DNA from: Ramlibacter albus
GTDB taxonomy: Bacteria > Pseudomonadota > Gammaproteobacteria > Burkholderiales > Burkholderiaceae_C
Assembly (NCBI RefSeq): GCF_014297445.1
Contig: NZ_JACORU010000003.1
Span: forward strand, 62,001-126,000
Direction: 5' to 3'
DNA: 64,000 bases
Made by a program: the position numbers and the translations under genes. The notes below the pieces were generated by a model. The model made no database searches. It was not told where the DNA came from and saw only the letters and a list, made by a program, of their open reading frames with translations. How positions within the stretch are numbered: position 1 is the first letter of the stretch; each line of letters opens with the position of its first letter. Positions 8,315 to 16,974 of the stretch are shown here, one piece after another.

Positions 8315-9001
8315 TCAGGCGATCGGTAACGCGGGCAGCGCACGCACCACGTTCTCGGCAATGGGGAAGATGCGGTCCCCCGCGCGCGGCTCGATGCGGT
8401 GCATGCCCGTGAACGCGCCGAAGGCCGGCAGGATGCCGACGGCCTGCTGAGGCAGCTCGCCGGAATCGTCGCCGAACCAGAAGCACGGCAGCCTCAGCCG
8501 TTCGAACGCGCGGCCGCCGACGCTGATGCAGGGGTGCCAGTGCCCGGCAAGCACGTAACGGCCATCGACGGGATTCGGGTGGTGGCACAAGGCGAAAGGC
8601 CCGAGCGCCAGCGGCTCGTCGACGACGTCGATGCGAAGCGACGCGGGCGGGTCGCCGGCGCGGTCGTCGTGGTTGCCGCGCACGAGCGTGAGTTCGACGC
8701 CCGCGTGCTGCTCGCGCCAGGCGTGGATCGCGGCGAGCGTCGGCGCCGCATGCGAGCGCGCCGAATGCAGGAAGTCGCCCAGGAACACGACGCGCTGCGC
8801 ACCGGTGTCGGTGATGGCGCCGGACAGCTTGCCCAGCGTCTCGCTCGTCGTGCCCTGCGGCACGGGGATGCCGAGCTTGCGGAAGCTCACCGCCTTGCCG
8901 AAGTGCGCATCGGCAACGAGCAGCGTGCGCTCGGAAGGTAGGAAGGCCGCGCCGCTCTCGTGGAGAACGGCGTCGCGCCCTGCGAGGGCAATGCGAAGCA
9001 C
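8315..9001 (-). CDS. pdeM: PdeM-type metallophosphoesterase (ligase-associated DNA damage response)
   Basis: A calcineurin-like phosphoesterase of about 228 residues with all metal-binding motifs: ADAHFGK (DxH), GDFLHS, RGNHD and AGHWHP (GHxH). The size and the phrase LVADAHFGKA match PdeM, the endonuclease associated with an ATP-dependent ligase and an Lhr-like helicase in DNA repair. Those partners are not in this window. The start is unclear: GTG at 9001, just after the slmA stop, is chosen because homology begins there and no ATG is available. It is likely co-transcribed with slmA. Confidence 0.8.
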   Translation of the reverse strand: MLRIALAGRDAVLHESGAAFLPSERTLLVADAHFGKAVSFRKLGIPVPQGTTSETLGKLSGAITDTGAQRVVFLGDFLHSARSHAAPTLAAIHAWREQHAGVELTLVRGNHDDRAGDPPASLRIDVVDEPLALGPFALCHHPNPVDGRYVLAGHWHPCISVGGRAFERLRLPCFWFGDDSGELPQQAVGILPAFGAFTGMHRIEPRAGDRIFPIAENVVRALPALPIA

Positions 9002-9018
9002 GGGAAGAAGAAAACCGG

Positions 9019-9657
9019 TTAGATCATCCGCGCCAGGCTGGCGTCGAGGTGTTCGGACGGCGGGCGCTTGAAACCCGAGCGGGCGAAACGCTGCAGCCGC
9101 CCGACGATGAAGGAGGTGAGCATCGACGCGCGCACCTGCGCGTCGACGGTCGGGGTGGCACCCTCTGCGTCCGCCGCGCGCAGGCACTGCTTGAGCGAGG
9201 CTTCGACCTTGTCGAAGAACTGGTTCATGCGGTGCTGCAGCCGCTCGTTCTCGAACACCAGCGCGTCGCCGACCATCACGCGGGTCATGCCCGGGTTCTT
9301 CTCGGCGAACTGGATCAGCATGGCGACGATGCGCGCCGCCTGCGCCTGGCCCTGCGCCTCGCGCTCGCCGATCTGGTTGATGAGGGTGAAGACGCTCTGC
9401 TCGATGAACTCGATCAGCCCCTCGAACATCTGCGCCTTGCTGGCGAAGTGGCGGTACAGCGCGGCTTCGCTCACGTCCAGCCGCGCGGCCAGCGCGGCCG
9501 TGGTGATGCGCTCCGCCCCGGGCTGCTCCAGCATGGTCGCGAGCGCCTGCAGGATCTGCACGCGGCGCTCGCCCGGCTTGGGGCGCTTGCGCGCGGGCGC
9601 CGCCGGCTCCTCGGCGCCGGATGAGGGTTCAGGGCTGCTGATCTCGGCGTGCGACAT
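9019..9657 (-). CDS. slmA: Nucleoid occlusion factor SlmA (TetR family)
   Basis: A 212-residue TetR-fold protein. The helix-turn-helix [36 protein letters not shown] is nearly the same as in SlmA (E. coli [21 protein letters not shown]). SlmA binds specific chromosomal sites and blocks FtsZ ring assembly over the nucleoid. The N-terminal extension of about 30 residues is Pro/Glu-rich and poorly conserved. The start is the ATG at 9657, though no strong ribosome-binding site is present. In many betaproteobacteria slmA lies close to argB; here the two are about 5.7 kb apart. Confidence 0.9.
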   Translation of the reverse strand: [212 protein letters not shown]

Positions 9658-9756
9658 AGGTTGTGAGCAATTGTGCCGGGCATTCTCGCATACTGAAGAG
9701 CCGGGTTTCCCCGGGTGCGCGTGGCGCGGCGGTTGGCGTAGCGGCCAAGTGCGCAC

Positions 9757-11166
9757 TTACCCCGAAGGGAAAGTCAATGTGATCCGCAGGCCGCGCCCGT
9801 CGCGTCCTTCGCGCAGTTGCAGGTGGCTGTGGTGCACCCGCGCGATCTCCTCCGCGATGGCAAGGCCCAACCCGGTGCCCTCGCCTTGCGTGCCCTGCAC
9901 GCGATAGAAGCGTTCGAGCACATGCGCGCGTTCCCCAGGCGGCACGCCCGGGCCGTCGTCTTCCACTTCGAGGAACGCCGCGTCGCCGCGCCGGCCGCAG
10001 CGGATGGTGACCGTGCCGCCCTCCGGCGTGTACTTGATGGCGTTGTCCACGAGGTTGCCGAGCAGCTCGCGCAGCAGCCAGTCGTGGCCAGTCACCTGCA
10101 CGGGTTCGAGCTCCACGCCGAGGTCGATGCTCTTGGCGGCCGCCGCGTCCAGCTGGTGCTCCAGCTGCGTCTCACACAGCTCCTTGAGGTCCACCCGCTG
10201 CATCGGCTGCGCTTCCATGGCGCGGGCATCGGCGCGCGACAGCGCGAGCAGCTGGTTGGCCAGCTGCGACGTGCGGCGGGTCGCACCGCGCAGCCGCTGT
10301 ACCTGCTCGACGGGCAGCGGGAGCTCGCCGCCCGGCGGCTTGCCCTGCGCGGCCTGGGCCCACGCCTCCACCTGCGCCTGCAGCGCGGCCAGGGGCGTGC
10401 GCAGCTGGTGGGCGGCGTCGGCGATGAAGCGCCGCTGGCCCTCGGCCTGCGCGTTCACCAGCCCGAAAAGGCGGTTGAGCGACTGCACGAGCGGCCGCAC
10501 CTCCTCGGGCGACGCACTCTCGTCCAGCGCGCTCAGGTCGCGCGGCGAGCGGCGCTCCACCGCGTCCTTCAGCGCCAGCAGCGGCCGCAGCGCCTGCTCG
10601 ACCGCGAAGCGCACCGCAAAAGCCGCCGCGGCGATCAGCACCAGGTTGGGCAGGAGCACCTTGATGAGGATGGCGCGCGCCCATTGCTGGCGCGGGTCCG
10701 ACGCGTCGGCGACCACGACCACGATCTCGCCCAGCACGCTTTGCTGGCGCTGGCGCGCGATGCGCCAGGTGATGCCGGAACTCTCCTCGCTGTGCAGCTC
10801 CGGCTCCTGCGCGGACGGTACCTGCCCCGCGAGCCGGGGTTCGCCGTGCAGGACCTTGCCGTCCGGGTCGAGGATGGCGTACGCGGAATAGCCCGGACGG
10901 TCCTTCAGGAACTCCTCCACCGCGGGGGCGAGCAGCAGGACGGGCGGGTCGGCCTTGCTGGTCCCGGCGGCGATCACCGAGTCCGCCACGAGGGGCACCA
11001 GTGCCAGCAACTGCTGGTCCTGCTTGCTGCCGACGTTTTCCGCGGACTGGTAGTCGAACCATGCGTTGGCCAGCGCGAGGAGCACCAGCGGCACGATCAG
11101 CATGACCAGCAGCCGCCGCCGCAGGCCGGATGTCACCCCCTGCGAGGGCGCAAACCCGAGGTTCAC
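9757..11166 (-). CDS. TctE-like sensor histidine kinase
   Basis: A 469-residue membrane sensor. Membrane helix 1 is at about residues 18-36, a periplasmic region at 37-165, and helix 2 at about 166-187. A HisKA domain follows with the phospho-acceptor His253 (ADAAHQLRTPL), then an HATPase domain with NLVDNAIKYTP, EDDGPGVP and GTGLGLAI. The order and length fit the TctE/QseC group. The GTG start at 11166 overlaps the response-regulator stop (GTGA), so the pair is coupled. It is downstream of apbE on the same strand and may sense the periplasmic redox or metal condition handled by that operon, which is inference. Confidence 0.9.
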   Translation of the reverse strand: MNLGFAPSQGVTSGLRRRLLVMLIVPLVLLALANAWFDYQSAENVGSKQDQQLLALVPLVADSVIAAGTSKADPPVLLLAPAVEEFLKDRPGYSAYAILDPDGKVLHGEPRLAGQVPSAQEPELHSEESSGITWRIARQRQQSVLGEIVVVVADASDPRQQWARAILIKVLLPNLVLIAAAAFAVRFAVEQALRPLLALKDAVERRSPRDLSALDESASPEEVRPLVQSLNRLFGLVNAQAEGQRRFIADAAHQLRTPLAALQAQVEAWAQAAQGKPPGGELPLPVEQVQRLRGATRRTSQLANQLLALSRADARAMEAQPMQRVDLKELCETQLEHQLDAAAAKSIDLGVELEPVQVTGHDWLLRELLGNLVDNAIKYTPEGGTVTIRCGRRGDAAFLEVEDDGPGVPPGERAHVLERFYRVQGTQGEGTGLGLAIAEEIARVHHSHLQLREGRDGRGLRITLTFPSG

Positions 11167-11867
11167 TGCTGCTCTTGGCCGCGCAGCTCGAGGCGGTAGC
11201 CGAAGCCGCGGATCGAACGCAGCGCCACGCCATAGGGCTCGAGCTTGCCGCGCAGGCGCGAGATGTACACCTCCACCGCGTTGGGCGTGATCTCCTTGTC
11301 CCAGCCGGTCAGCGCCTGCAGCAGCTTCTCCTTGCTGGCGGGCTTGGGGGCGTTGATCAACAGGTACTCCATCACCGTCCATTCGCGCGGGCCGAGCTCG
11401 ATGGGCACGGCCTCGCCGGTGTCCTTGCGCGCGGTGGCGCGCCGGTTGGCGGTGTCCAGCTCGATGGGGCCGAAGGCAAGGACGGCGGAAGTGGCAGCCT
11501 GCGAGCGGCGCAGCAGCGCGCGCAGGCGCGCCAGCAGCTCGGGCAACTCGTAGGGCTTGACCATGTAGTCGTCGGCGCCGAGGTCCAGGCCCTGCACGCG
11601 GTCCTGCAGCGCGTCGCGCGCGGTGAGGATCAGCACCGGCATCGCGCTGTTGGCCATGTCGGGCCGGCGCAGCCGCTTGGTGAGCTCCAGGCCGTCCATG
11701 TTGGGCAGGCCGATGTCGATGATCGCGGCGTCGAACACCTCGGTGCGCAGCACCTCCTCCGCGCGCTCGCCGCTGCCCACCCAGTCCACCGCATAGCCGG
11801 CATTGGTGAGCCCCAGCTTGATGCCGCTGGCCACCATCACGTCGTCTTCCACCAGCAGCAGGCGCAT
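11163..11867 (-). CDS. OmpR/TctD-family response regulator
   Basis: A 234-residue two-domain regulator. The receiver domain has acidic residues E7/D8/D9, the phospho-acceptor Asp51 (AIIDIGLPNMDG), Thr in LILTARD and Lys in MVKPY. A C-terminal winged helix follows (PREWTVMEYLLINAPKPASKEKLLQAL, VYISRLRGKLEPYG, IRGFGYRLE). An insertion of about 10 residues (ATARKDTGEAV) sits at the start of the DNA-binding domain. It is coupled to the sensor kinase by a 4-base overlap and starts 30 bp after apbE. Confidence 0.93.
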   Translation of the reverse strand: MRLLLVEDDVMVASGIKLGLTNAGYAVDWVGSGERAEEVLRTEVFDAAIIDIGLPNMDGLELTKRLRRPDMANSAMPVLILTARDALQDRVQGLDLGADDYMVKPYELPELLARLRALLRRSQAATSAVLAFGPIELDTANRRATARKDTGEAVPIELGPREWTVMEYLLINAPKPASKEKLLQALTGWDKEITPNAVEVYISRLRGKLEPYGVALRSIRGFGYRLELRGQEQQ

Positions 11868-11897
11868 GGGGGTCCTTGGGGTTCTTGTCTCCAGGCT

Positions 11898-12806
11898 CTA
11901 TTGTCGCTCGTGCCGGACAATGAGGCTCCCGTCGCAGCGGACCCCGAGCCACGCGGCGCCTTGCGCGTCGAGCCAGTCGGCGGCGGCCTCGCCCATGAGC
12001 ATGGCCGTGGTGGATAGCGCACCGGCAGTGGTGGTGTTGGCGGCGGTCACCGTGATCGACTGCCACGCGGTGACGGGCCAACCGGTGCGCGGGTCGAGGA
12101 TGTGGCAATAGCGGCGGCCATCGAGTTCGAACGCGCGCTCGTAGTCGCCGCTGGTGGCAATGCCGCCGCGTGCGAGCGGCAGCGTGGCCAGCGGCCCCTC
12201 GCCGCCGGGGCGCGGGCGTTCGACGGCGACCTGCCATGGCGAACCGTCGGCATGCGGGCCCAGCACGTGGATGTCGCCACCGAGGTTGACGAGCGCGTGC
12301 TGCAGGCCTGATTCGAGCAGTACGGCCGCCGCGCGGTCCGCGGCGTATTCCTTGCCGAAGCCGCCGAAGTCGATCTCCATGCCGGCGCGCGGCAGGCGCA
12401 CTTCGCGCCCGCGCAGTTCCACCTGCTGCCAGCCGACGAAGGGCAGCAGCGCATCGAGTTGCGGCTGCGTGGGCACGCGTGCGTTGCGGAAGTCCCAGGC
12501 CTTGCGCAGCACGCCCGACGTGATGTCGAACAAGCCGTCGCTCGCCTCCCACAGCTGCGCAGCGAAGGCGAGAAGCGATGCGGTCTCCTCGTCGACCGCC
12601 TCGGGCTCGCCCCCCGCCCGTTCGTTGATTCGCGACACGACACTCGATGCGAGGTACCGCGAGAACTTCGCCTCGATGCGCCGCACTTCGTCGATGGCCG
12701 CCTGTGCGCCGCACCGCATCTGCTTCTCGCCCCGGCCCTCGATCGCGATCTCGCATGGCGAGGCCATGCATTCGAAGTCGAACTTGAGCGACCGCAGCGC
12801 GGCCAT
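11898..12806 (-). CDS. apbE: FAD:protein FMN transferase ApbE
   Basis: A 302-residue ApbE-family flavinyltransferase. These enzymes attach FMN covalently to Thr/Ser of extracytoplasmic proteins using FAD and Mg2+. Family landmarks are MASPCEI near the N-terminus, FSRYLASSVVSRIN, DFGGFGKEYAADRA, ALVNLGGDIHVLG and HILDPRTGWPV. There is no obvious Sec signal: the N-terminus AALRSLKFDFECM lacks a hydrophobic core. Periplasmic location is therefore not supported by this start, unlike in many ApbE proteins. The start overlaps the DUF3570 stop by one base. The flavinylated partner is not obvious: no FMN_bind or NqrC-like gene is present in the window. Confidence 0.9.
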   Translation of the reverse strand: MAALRSLKFDFECMASPCEIAIEGRGEKQMRCGAQAAIDEVRRIEAKFSRYLASSVVSRINERAGGEPEAVDEETASLLAFAAQLWEASDGLFDITSGVLRKAWDFRNARVPTQPQLDALLPFVGWQQVELRGREVRLPRAGMEIDFGGFGKEYAADRAAAVLLESGLQHALVNLGGDIHVLGPHADGSPWQVAVERPRPGGEGPLATLPLARGGIATSGDYERAFELDGRRYCHILDPRTGWPVTAWQSITVTAANTTTAGALSTTAMLMGEAAADWLDAQGAAWLGVRCDGSLIVRHERQ

Positions 12807-13933
12807 CAGAAGCGGTGCGTGTAACCCAGCTGCAGGAAGCGTGCGCGCAGCGGGTCGAGCCCCGCACCCGGCGAGGTGCGGTAGTGGTCCACCTTGAAGT
12901 CGACCGTGTTGTCCGCGTTGAAGTCGTAGGCTAGCTTGAGCGACACCGTCCACGCGTGGAAGGCAGCAAGGCGCGCATCGGCGGAATGCAGGCCGGTGAG
13001 GCGGATGGCGAAGCGGCGCGTTTCGAGGTCGCTCAAGCGGCCGGTGGCATCCGCCACCGGCGCGAACCAGAAGTCGGCGGCCGTCTGCCGGTACCAGCGC
13101 AGGCCCGGCGTGATCGTCCACGACGCGAGCGGCTGCGCCCATTCGGCGCCGAGCGTGTGGGCGCGCACGCCGAAGCCGTCGCGGTAGTAGCGCCAGTGCA
13201 CGCGCAAGGCGGCGTCGAAGCGCTCCACATGACGGTTCCAGCGGGCAAGCAGGATGTCGGCGTCGCGCCTGTCGGGGCGGCGGTCGAAGTCCTTGTACGG
13301 GTCGTCGTAGTAGCCGCGGCCGTGAACGCGCGTGTAGAGGAACTGCGCGGTGTCGTCCGGCGTGAGCACCTGCGTGAGCCCGAGCTGCAGTTCCGTCGTG
13401 CGCCGATGCCGGTCGCGTACGCTGCCGCCGGTGCCGGTGGTGTCGATGCGGTCCTCGGCATGGCCGAGGCCGACGATGAAGGTGCGGTTGTTGTCGTCGG
13501 TGGAGAAGCGCGCCTCGAGGCCGGCGGCCTTCGACTCGTAATCGCGCTCGTCCGAATACGCGAGGGTGCCGGAGACGGACGCGCGCGGGAAGTAGCGCGT
13601 GACCTTCACGTCGGTCGCCTTGCGCCGCTCCGTCATGCGCGTGGCGCCGGTGGTGAACGTGTGCAAGCGAGGTGTCGCGCCCGACACGCTGTCGACCACG
13701 TGCGAGCCTTCGAGCGACCACTTCCCGGCGATGGGCGCCATCACGTACACATGCGGCGAGCGCACGCGGATGCGGTCCAGGCCCGGCTGCGAATCTTCGT
13801 AGTGCCCGTACTTGAGCGCGACGACGCCCTGCGCGGGCGCTTCCTCGGCGCGCGCCGCGCCCGACACGGCGGCAAGCCCCGGCAACACCATCGTCGCCGC
13901 GAGGATCCGCGAAGGCCCCTCAGTTGCAGCCAC
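12806..13933 (-). CDS. DUF3570 protein, probable outer-membrane beta-barrel
   Basis: A protein of about 375 residues matching DUF3570 as I recall the family. It has alternating hydrophobic/polar strands rich in Arg, Asp and Tyr, and ends in LQLGYTHRF, a terminal Phe typical of outer-membrane barrels. Residues about 1-29 look like a signal peptide ending in GAARA. The start is uncertain: GTG at 13933 overlaps the DUF4266 gene by 14 bases; ATG at 13891 or 13963 are alternatives. Its constant neighbours here are the DUF4266 lipoprotein upstream and apbE downstream. The function is not known; the context suggests an envelope redox or metal-related system. Confidence 0.78.
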   Translation of the reverse strand: MAATEGPSRILAATMVLPGLAAVSGAARAEEAPAQGVVALKYGHYEDSQPGLDRIRVRSPHVYVMAPIAGKWSLEGSHVVDSVSGATPRLHTFTTGATRMTERRKATDVKVTRYFPRASVSGTLAYSDERDYESKAAGLEARFSTDDNNRTFIVGLGHAEDRIDTTGTGGSVRDRHRRTTELQLGLTQVLTPDDTAQFLYTRVHGRGYYDDPYKDFDRRPDRRDADILLARWNRHVERFDAALRVHWRYYRDGFGVRAHTLGAEWAQPLASWTITPGLRWYRQTAADFWFAPVADATGRLSDLETRRFAIRLTGLHSADARLAAFHAWTVSLKLAYDFNADNTVDFKVDHYRTSPGAGLDPLRARFLQLGYTHRF

Positions 13934-14135
13934 AACCGCCCCCGCCCACGCCGGTGCCGCCACTGGCTGCCTCGCGGCTCGTGTAGGTGTGCTGCGTGAA
14001 CTTCGCGTCCAGCGGGTCGGCGTCGAAGCGCATGGCCGGCTTCGCGAGGTTGCCCTTCTCCCACGCCTCCACGGGGCGGATGGCGCATCCGGGCAGCAGC
14101 ACGACGGCGAAGACGACGAGCCAGGACTTCTTCAT
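13920..14135 (-). CDS. DUF4266 small lipoprotein
   Basis: A 71-residue lipoprotein. The signal sequence ends in the lipobox LLPGC with lipidated Cys17, followed by a short polar body (EAWEKGNLAKPAMRFDADPL). The Gly-rich tail GGTGVGGGGCGCN has two cysteines spaced CxC. The start ATG at 14135 overlaps the tlpA-like stop codon. The family always appears small with this Cys tail, as far as I recall, and the tail could bind metal or be a substrate for the thioredoxin-like protein encoded just upstream. The function is unknown. Confidence 0.82.
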   Translation of the reverse strand: MKKSWLVVFAVVLLPGCAIRPVEAWEKGNLAKPAMRFDADPLDAKFTQHTYTSREAASGGTGVGGGGCGCN

Positions 14136-14617
14136 CACTTCACCCCCAGCGCCTCGCGGATGCGGGCTTCGAGAGGCGCCTTGTCCTCCTCCGAGAAGCC
14201 CCGGTGCACGGCCAGCACCCGCCCGTCCGGGCCGACGAGCACGGACGACGGCATGGCCTTGACGTCGTAAGCGCGCGGCGCGTTCCCGGCGGGGTCGAAC
14301 GCGACCTGGAATTTCGCAGGGGTCCTGTCCAGGAACTTCCCTGCATCCGAAGCGCGCTTGTCCACGTTGATGCCGATGACGCGCAGGTTCCGGTCGCCGT
14401 AGCGCGCCTGCATGTCGTTCATCCAGGGGAACGACTGCCGGCACGGCACGCACCACGAAGCCCAGAAATCGAGGTAAACCGTCTTGCCTTTGAAGTCCGC
14501 CAGCCGCACCATCGCGCCGTCGGGGCCCGGCAGTTCGAACGCGGGCGCGGGCTCGCCCGGCGCCAGGGCGAGGGCCGCGAGCGGGAGCGAAAGCAGGGCA
14601 GCGAACAGCCGTTTCAT
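14135..14617 (-). CDS. TlpA-like periplasmic thioredoxin
   Basis: A 160-residue thiol-disulfide oxidoreductase of the TlpA/ResA/AhpC-TSA type. The signal peptide covers residues 1 to about 20 (LFAALLSLPLAALALA), the active site WASWCVPCR is near residues 50-58, and the cis-Pro region reads MPSSVLVGPDG. It likely reduces or oxidises cysteines in the periplasm. The DUF4266 lipoprotein with its CxC tail begins within its stop codon and is a natural candidate partner. It is the first gene of the leftward operon, divergent from a cytochrome c lipoprotein only 19 bp away. Confidence 0.88.
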   Translation of the reverse strand: MKRLFAALLSLPLAALALAPGEPAPAFELPGPDGAMVRLADFKGKTVYLDFWASWCVPCRQSFPWMNDMQARYGDRNLRVIGINVDKRASDAGKFLDRTPAKFQVAFDPAGNAPRAYDVKAMPSSVLVGPDGRVLAVHRGFSEEDKAPLEARIREALGVK

Positions 14618-14636
14618 CTCAGGAAGGGAAGTTAGC

Positions 14637-15314
14637 ATGCAGTTCACCACGCGCACATTCGGGATGTTCGTCATGGCCGCCGCGCTGTTGCTGGCAGGCT
14701 GCGGCGGGGGCAGCGACGAACCCGCACCGCCACCCGCCACCCCCGTGACCGCGCTGCGGGCCGCTGCGCAGGCGCAACAGGCCTTGCGCACGCCCACGGC
14801 CACCGAGCTGATGGACTGGGCGGAACGCCAGTTCCCGGCCTTCTTCGCGCCTTCGGCGCAGCCCAATCGCACGGCGGACCCCTTCGTCTACCGCGTCTAC
14901 CCGGCCACCGGCAACGCCATCGGCGTCGCGTTCGGCGACGTCTACGTCCTGGGGCCGGTCACGGGCGGGCAGATCATCAAGGTGGGCTCGCTCGCGGCGT
15001 TCTCGTGCGCGGTGTTCACCTGCGGGCCGTCAGCGGCGAACGGCCGCACGCTGTACACGACGTTCCGGGGCAGCGCGGGCTACACCTGCGACCTGTGCCA
15101 CGGGCCCACGCCGGGAACCGGCAGCGGCTTCGCCCTGATCCGGCAGGCGGCCGGCACCGCATCGAGCAACGGGGACCCGTCCTTGATCCGCTTCGCGATC
15201 AACAACAACTTCGGCACGCCGCCCATGGGGCAGTTCTCGGACCTGACGGATGCGCAGCTCGCGGACCTGGCCGCTTACATCAACGCAACCGTTTACGGCA
15301 AGCCGGTCCAGTAG
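14637..15314 (+). CDS. Lipoprotein with c-type cytochrome domain
   Basis: A 225-residue lipoprotein. The lipobox LLAGC has Cys22, and a Ser/Pro-rich linker follows. A domain of about residues 50-125 (LMDWAERQFPAFF, VYRVYPATGNAIGVAFGD) is seen in other proteobacterial lipoproteins. The C-terminal class I cytochrome c domain has one haem motif, CDLCH, near residues 151-155, and a probable Met ligand in PPMGQFSDLTDAQLADLAAYI. It is probably a periplasm-facing electron carrier. The start is the ATG at 14637, with AGGAAGG upstream. It diverges from the tlpA-DUF4266-DUF3570-apbE operon with a 19-bp gap, so the two probably share regulatory DNA. Confidence 0.87.
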   Translation: MQFTTRTFGMFVMAAALLLAGCGGGSDEPAPPPATPVTALRAAAQAQQALRTPTATELMDWAERQFPAFFAPSAQPNRTADPFVYRVYPATGNAIGVAFGDVYVLGPVTGGQIIKVGSLAAFSCAVFTCGPSAANGRTLYTTFRGSAGYTCDLCHGPTPGTGSGFALIRQAAGTASSNGDPSLIRFAINNNFGTPPMGQFSDLTDAQLADLAAYINATVYGKPVQ

Positions 15315-15318
15315 CGGC

Positions 15319-16209
15319 TCAATGACTGCGGATCATCGTGCCGTAGGCCTGGTCCGTGAGGATCTCCAGCAGCATGGCATGCGGCACGCGGCCGTCGATG
15401 ATGTGCACGGCGTTCACGCCGGCCTTGGCGGCGTCCAGCGCGCCGCTGATCTTGGGCAGCATGCCGCCCGAGATGGTGCCGTCGGCGAAGAGCTCGTCGA
15501 TCTCGCGGGCCGACAGGTCGGTGAGGAGCTTGCCCTGCTTGTCCAGTACGCCCGGCGTGTTGGTCAGCAGCATCAGCTTCTCGGCGCGCAGCACCTCGGC
15601 CAGCTTGCTGGCCACGACGTCGGCGTTGATGTTGTAGCTCTCGTTCGACTCGCCGAAGCCGATGGGGCTGATGACGGGGATGAACTGGTCGTCCTGCAGC
15701 GCCTTCACCACCGACGGATCGATCGAGACGATGTCGCCCACCTGGCCGACGTCGTGCTCCTTCGTCGGGTCCTTGGCGTCGACCATCTTGAGCTTGCGCG
15801 CGCGGATCAGCCCGCCGTCGCGGCCGGTGAGGCCCACGGCCTTGCCGCCGGCCTGGTTGATCAGGCCGACGATGTCCTGCTGCACCTCGCCCGCGAGCAC
15901 CCACTCGACGACTTCCATCGTCTCGGCGTCGGTGACACGCATGCCCTGGATGAAGGTGCCCTTCTTGCCCAGCTTGTTGAGCGCCTGCTCGATCTGCGGC
16001 CCGCCGCCGTGGACCACCACGGGGTTCATGCCCACCAGCTTGAGCAGCACCACGTCCTCGGCGAAGTCGGCCTGCAGCTCGGGGTCCGTCATCGCGTTGC
16101 CGCCGTACTTGATCACCATGGTCTTGCCATGGAAGCGGCGGATGTAGGGCAGTGCCTGCGCGAGGATCTCGGCCTTCTCGCGCGGCTCGATCCTGCTCAC
16201 ATCGGTCAT
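15319..16209 (-). CDS. argB: Acetylglutamate kinase
   Basis: A 296-residue ArgB that phosphorylates N-acetyl-L-glutamate in the second step of arginine synthesis. Motifs are [10 protein letters not shown] (residues about 34-43), [38 protein letters not shown] and LTNTPGVLD. The length is typical. The start ATG overlaps the stop of the upstream glycosyltransferase by 4 bases, an odd pairing for a biosynthetic gene. It converges with the cytochrome lipoprotein gene with a 4-bp gap and no terminator. Confidence 0.96.
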   Translation of the reverse strand: MTDVSRIEPREKAEILAQALPYIRRFHGKTMVIKYGGNAMTDPELQADFAEDVVLLKLVGMNPVVVHGGGPQIEQALNKLGKKGTFIQGMRVTDAETMEVVEWVLAGEVQQDIVGLINQAGGKAVGLTGRDGGLIRARKLKMVDAKDPTKEHDVGQVGDIVSIDPSVVKALQDDQFIPVISPIGFGESNESYNINADVVASKLAEVLRAEKLMLLTNTPGVLDKQGKLLTDLSAREIDELFADGTISGGMLPKISGALDAAKAGVNAVHIIDGRVPHAMLLEILTDQAYGTMIRSH

Positions 16210-16964
16210 GTACGCTGCCCTTGCAGCGCCCCCGTCCAGCGCAGATATTCGTTGAGCACGGGCTGGCGCCATAGGCGCAGCAGGCTGTTGACATGCCAGA
16301 CGAAGCGCTGGGGCTGGCGACGGCTGGAGCGGGCGGCCTCGTGGACCACCGGCGGGCCTGCCTTCTGCAGCTCGCCGCCGGCAAGTTGCAGGCGCAGGCA
16401 GAAGTCGGCGTCCTCGCAGTACATGAAGTAGCCCTCGTCGAAGCCGCCCATGCGCGAGAACAGGTCGGACGGCAGCAGCCAGAAGGCGGCGCTGACCCAG
16501 TCGACCCGGTTTTCCTGGCGCCGCAGCGCGTGGCGGCGCCACAGCGACGACAGCGTGGGCACCTCGCGCTCGCTGTCCTGCTTGGAGCCGTCCACGTTCA
16601 TCAGGGGCGGGTAGACGCAGGCCTGCGGGTTGTCGCCCGAGGCGTCGAGCAGCGCGCGCCAGACGCCCGGGCCGAGCAGCTCGATGTCGGGGTTGAGCAC
16701 GCAGAAGTGGCTGCTGCGGCAGTGGCGGAAGGCCTGGTTGTGGTTGGCCCCGAAACCCATGCGCCGGGGGTTGTGCAGCTCGGTCACCAGGAAGTCGCAC
16801 TTGAGCCGGCCCATGTTCACGCCGTTCTCGGGCACGTTGTGCGTGATGATGACTTCGCTGATGACGCCGTCATGCCAGCGGGCGAGCTGGCCCAGCAGCT
16901 GCTCGACCATGTCGCCTTGTGCGTGACTGACTATCGAAATGGTTATGCCGCGCGCGGTGTCCAC
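16206..16964 (-). CDS. Family 2 glycosyltransferase (rhamnosyltransferase-like)
   Basis: A 252-residue GT2 enzyme. A Rossmann-like start ([18 protein letters not shown]) leads to the nucleotide-sugar segment [15 protein letters not shown], an NPD metal-binding motif ([10 protein letters not shown]), and the acceptor-side [20 protein letters not shown]. This pattern is frequent in rhamnosyltransferases of O-antigen clusters. It starts with GTG at 16964 and is coupled to argB by a 4-base overlap. It lies away from the main polysaccharide cluster and 10 bp downstream of the RTX protease gene. Confidence 0.85.
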   Translation of the reverse strand: MDTARGITISIVSHAQGDMVEQLLGQLARWHDGVISEVIITHNVPENGVNMGRLKCDFLVTELHNPRRMGFGANHNQAFRHCRSSHFCVLNPDIELLGPGVWRALLDASGDNPQACVYPPLMNVDGSKQDSEREVPTLSSLWRRHALRRQENRVDWVSAAFWLLPSDLFSRMGGFDEGYFMYCEDADFCLRLQLAGGELQKAGPPVVHEAARSSRRQPQRFVWHVNSLLRLWRQPVLNEYLRWTGALQGQRT

Positions 16965-16974
16965 TGTTTCTTCT

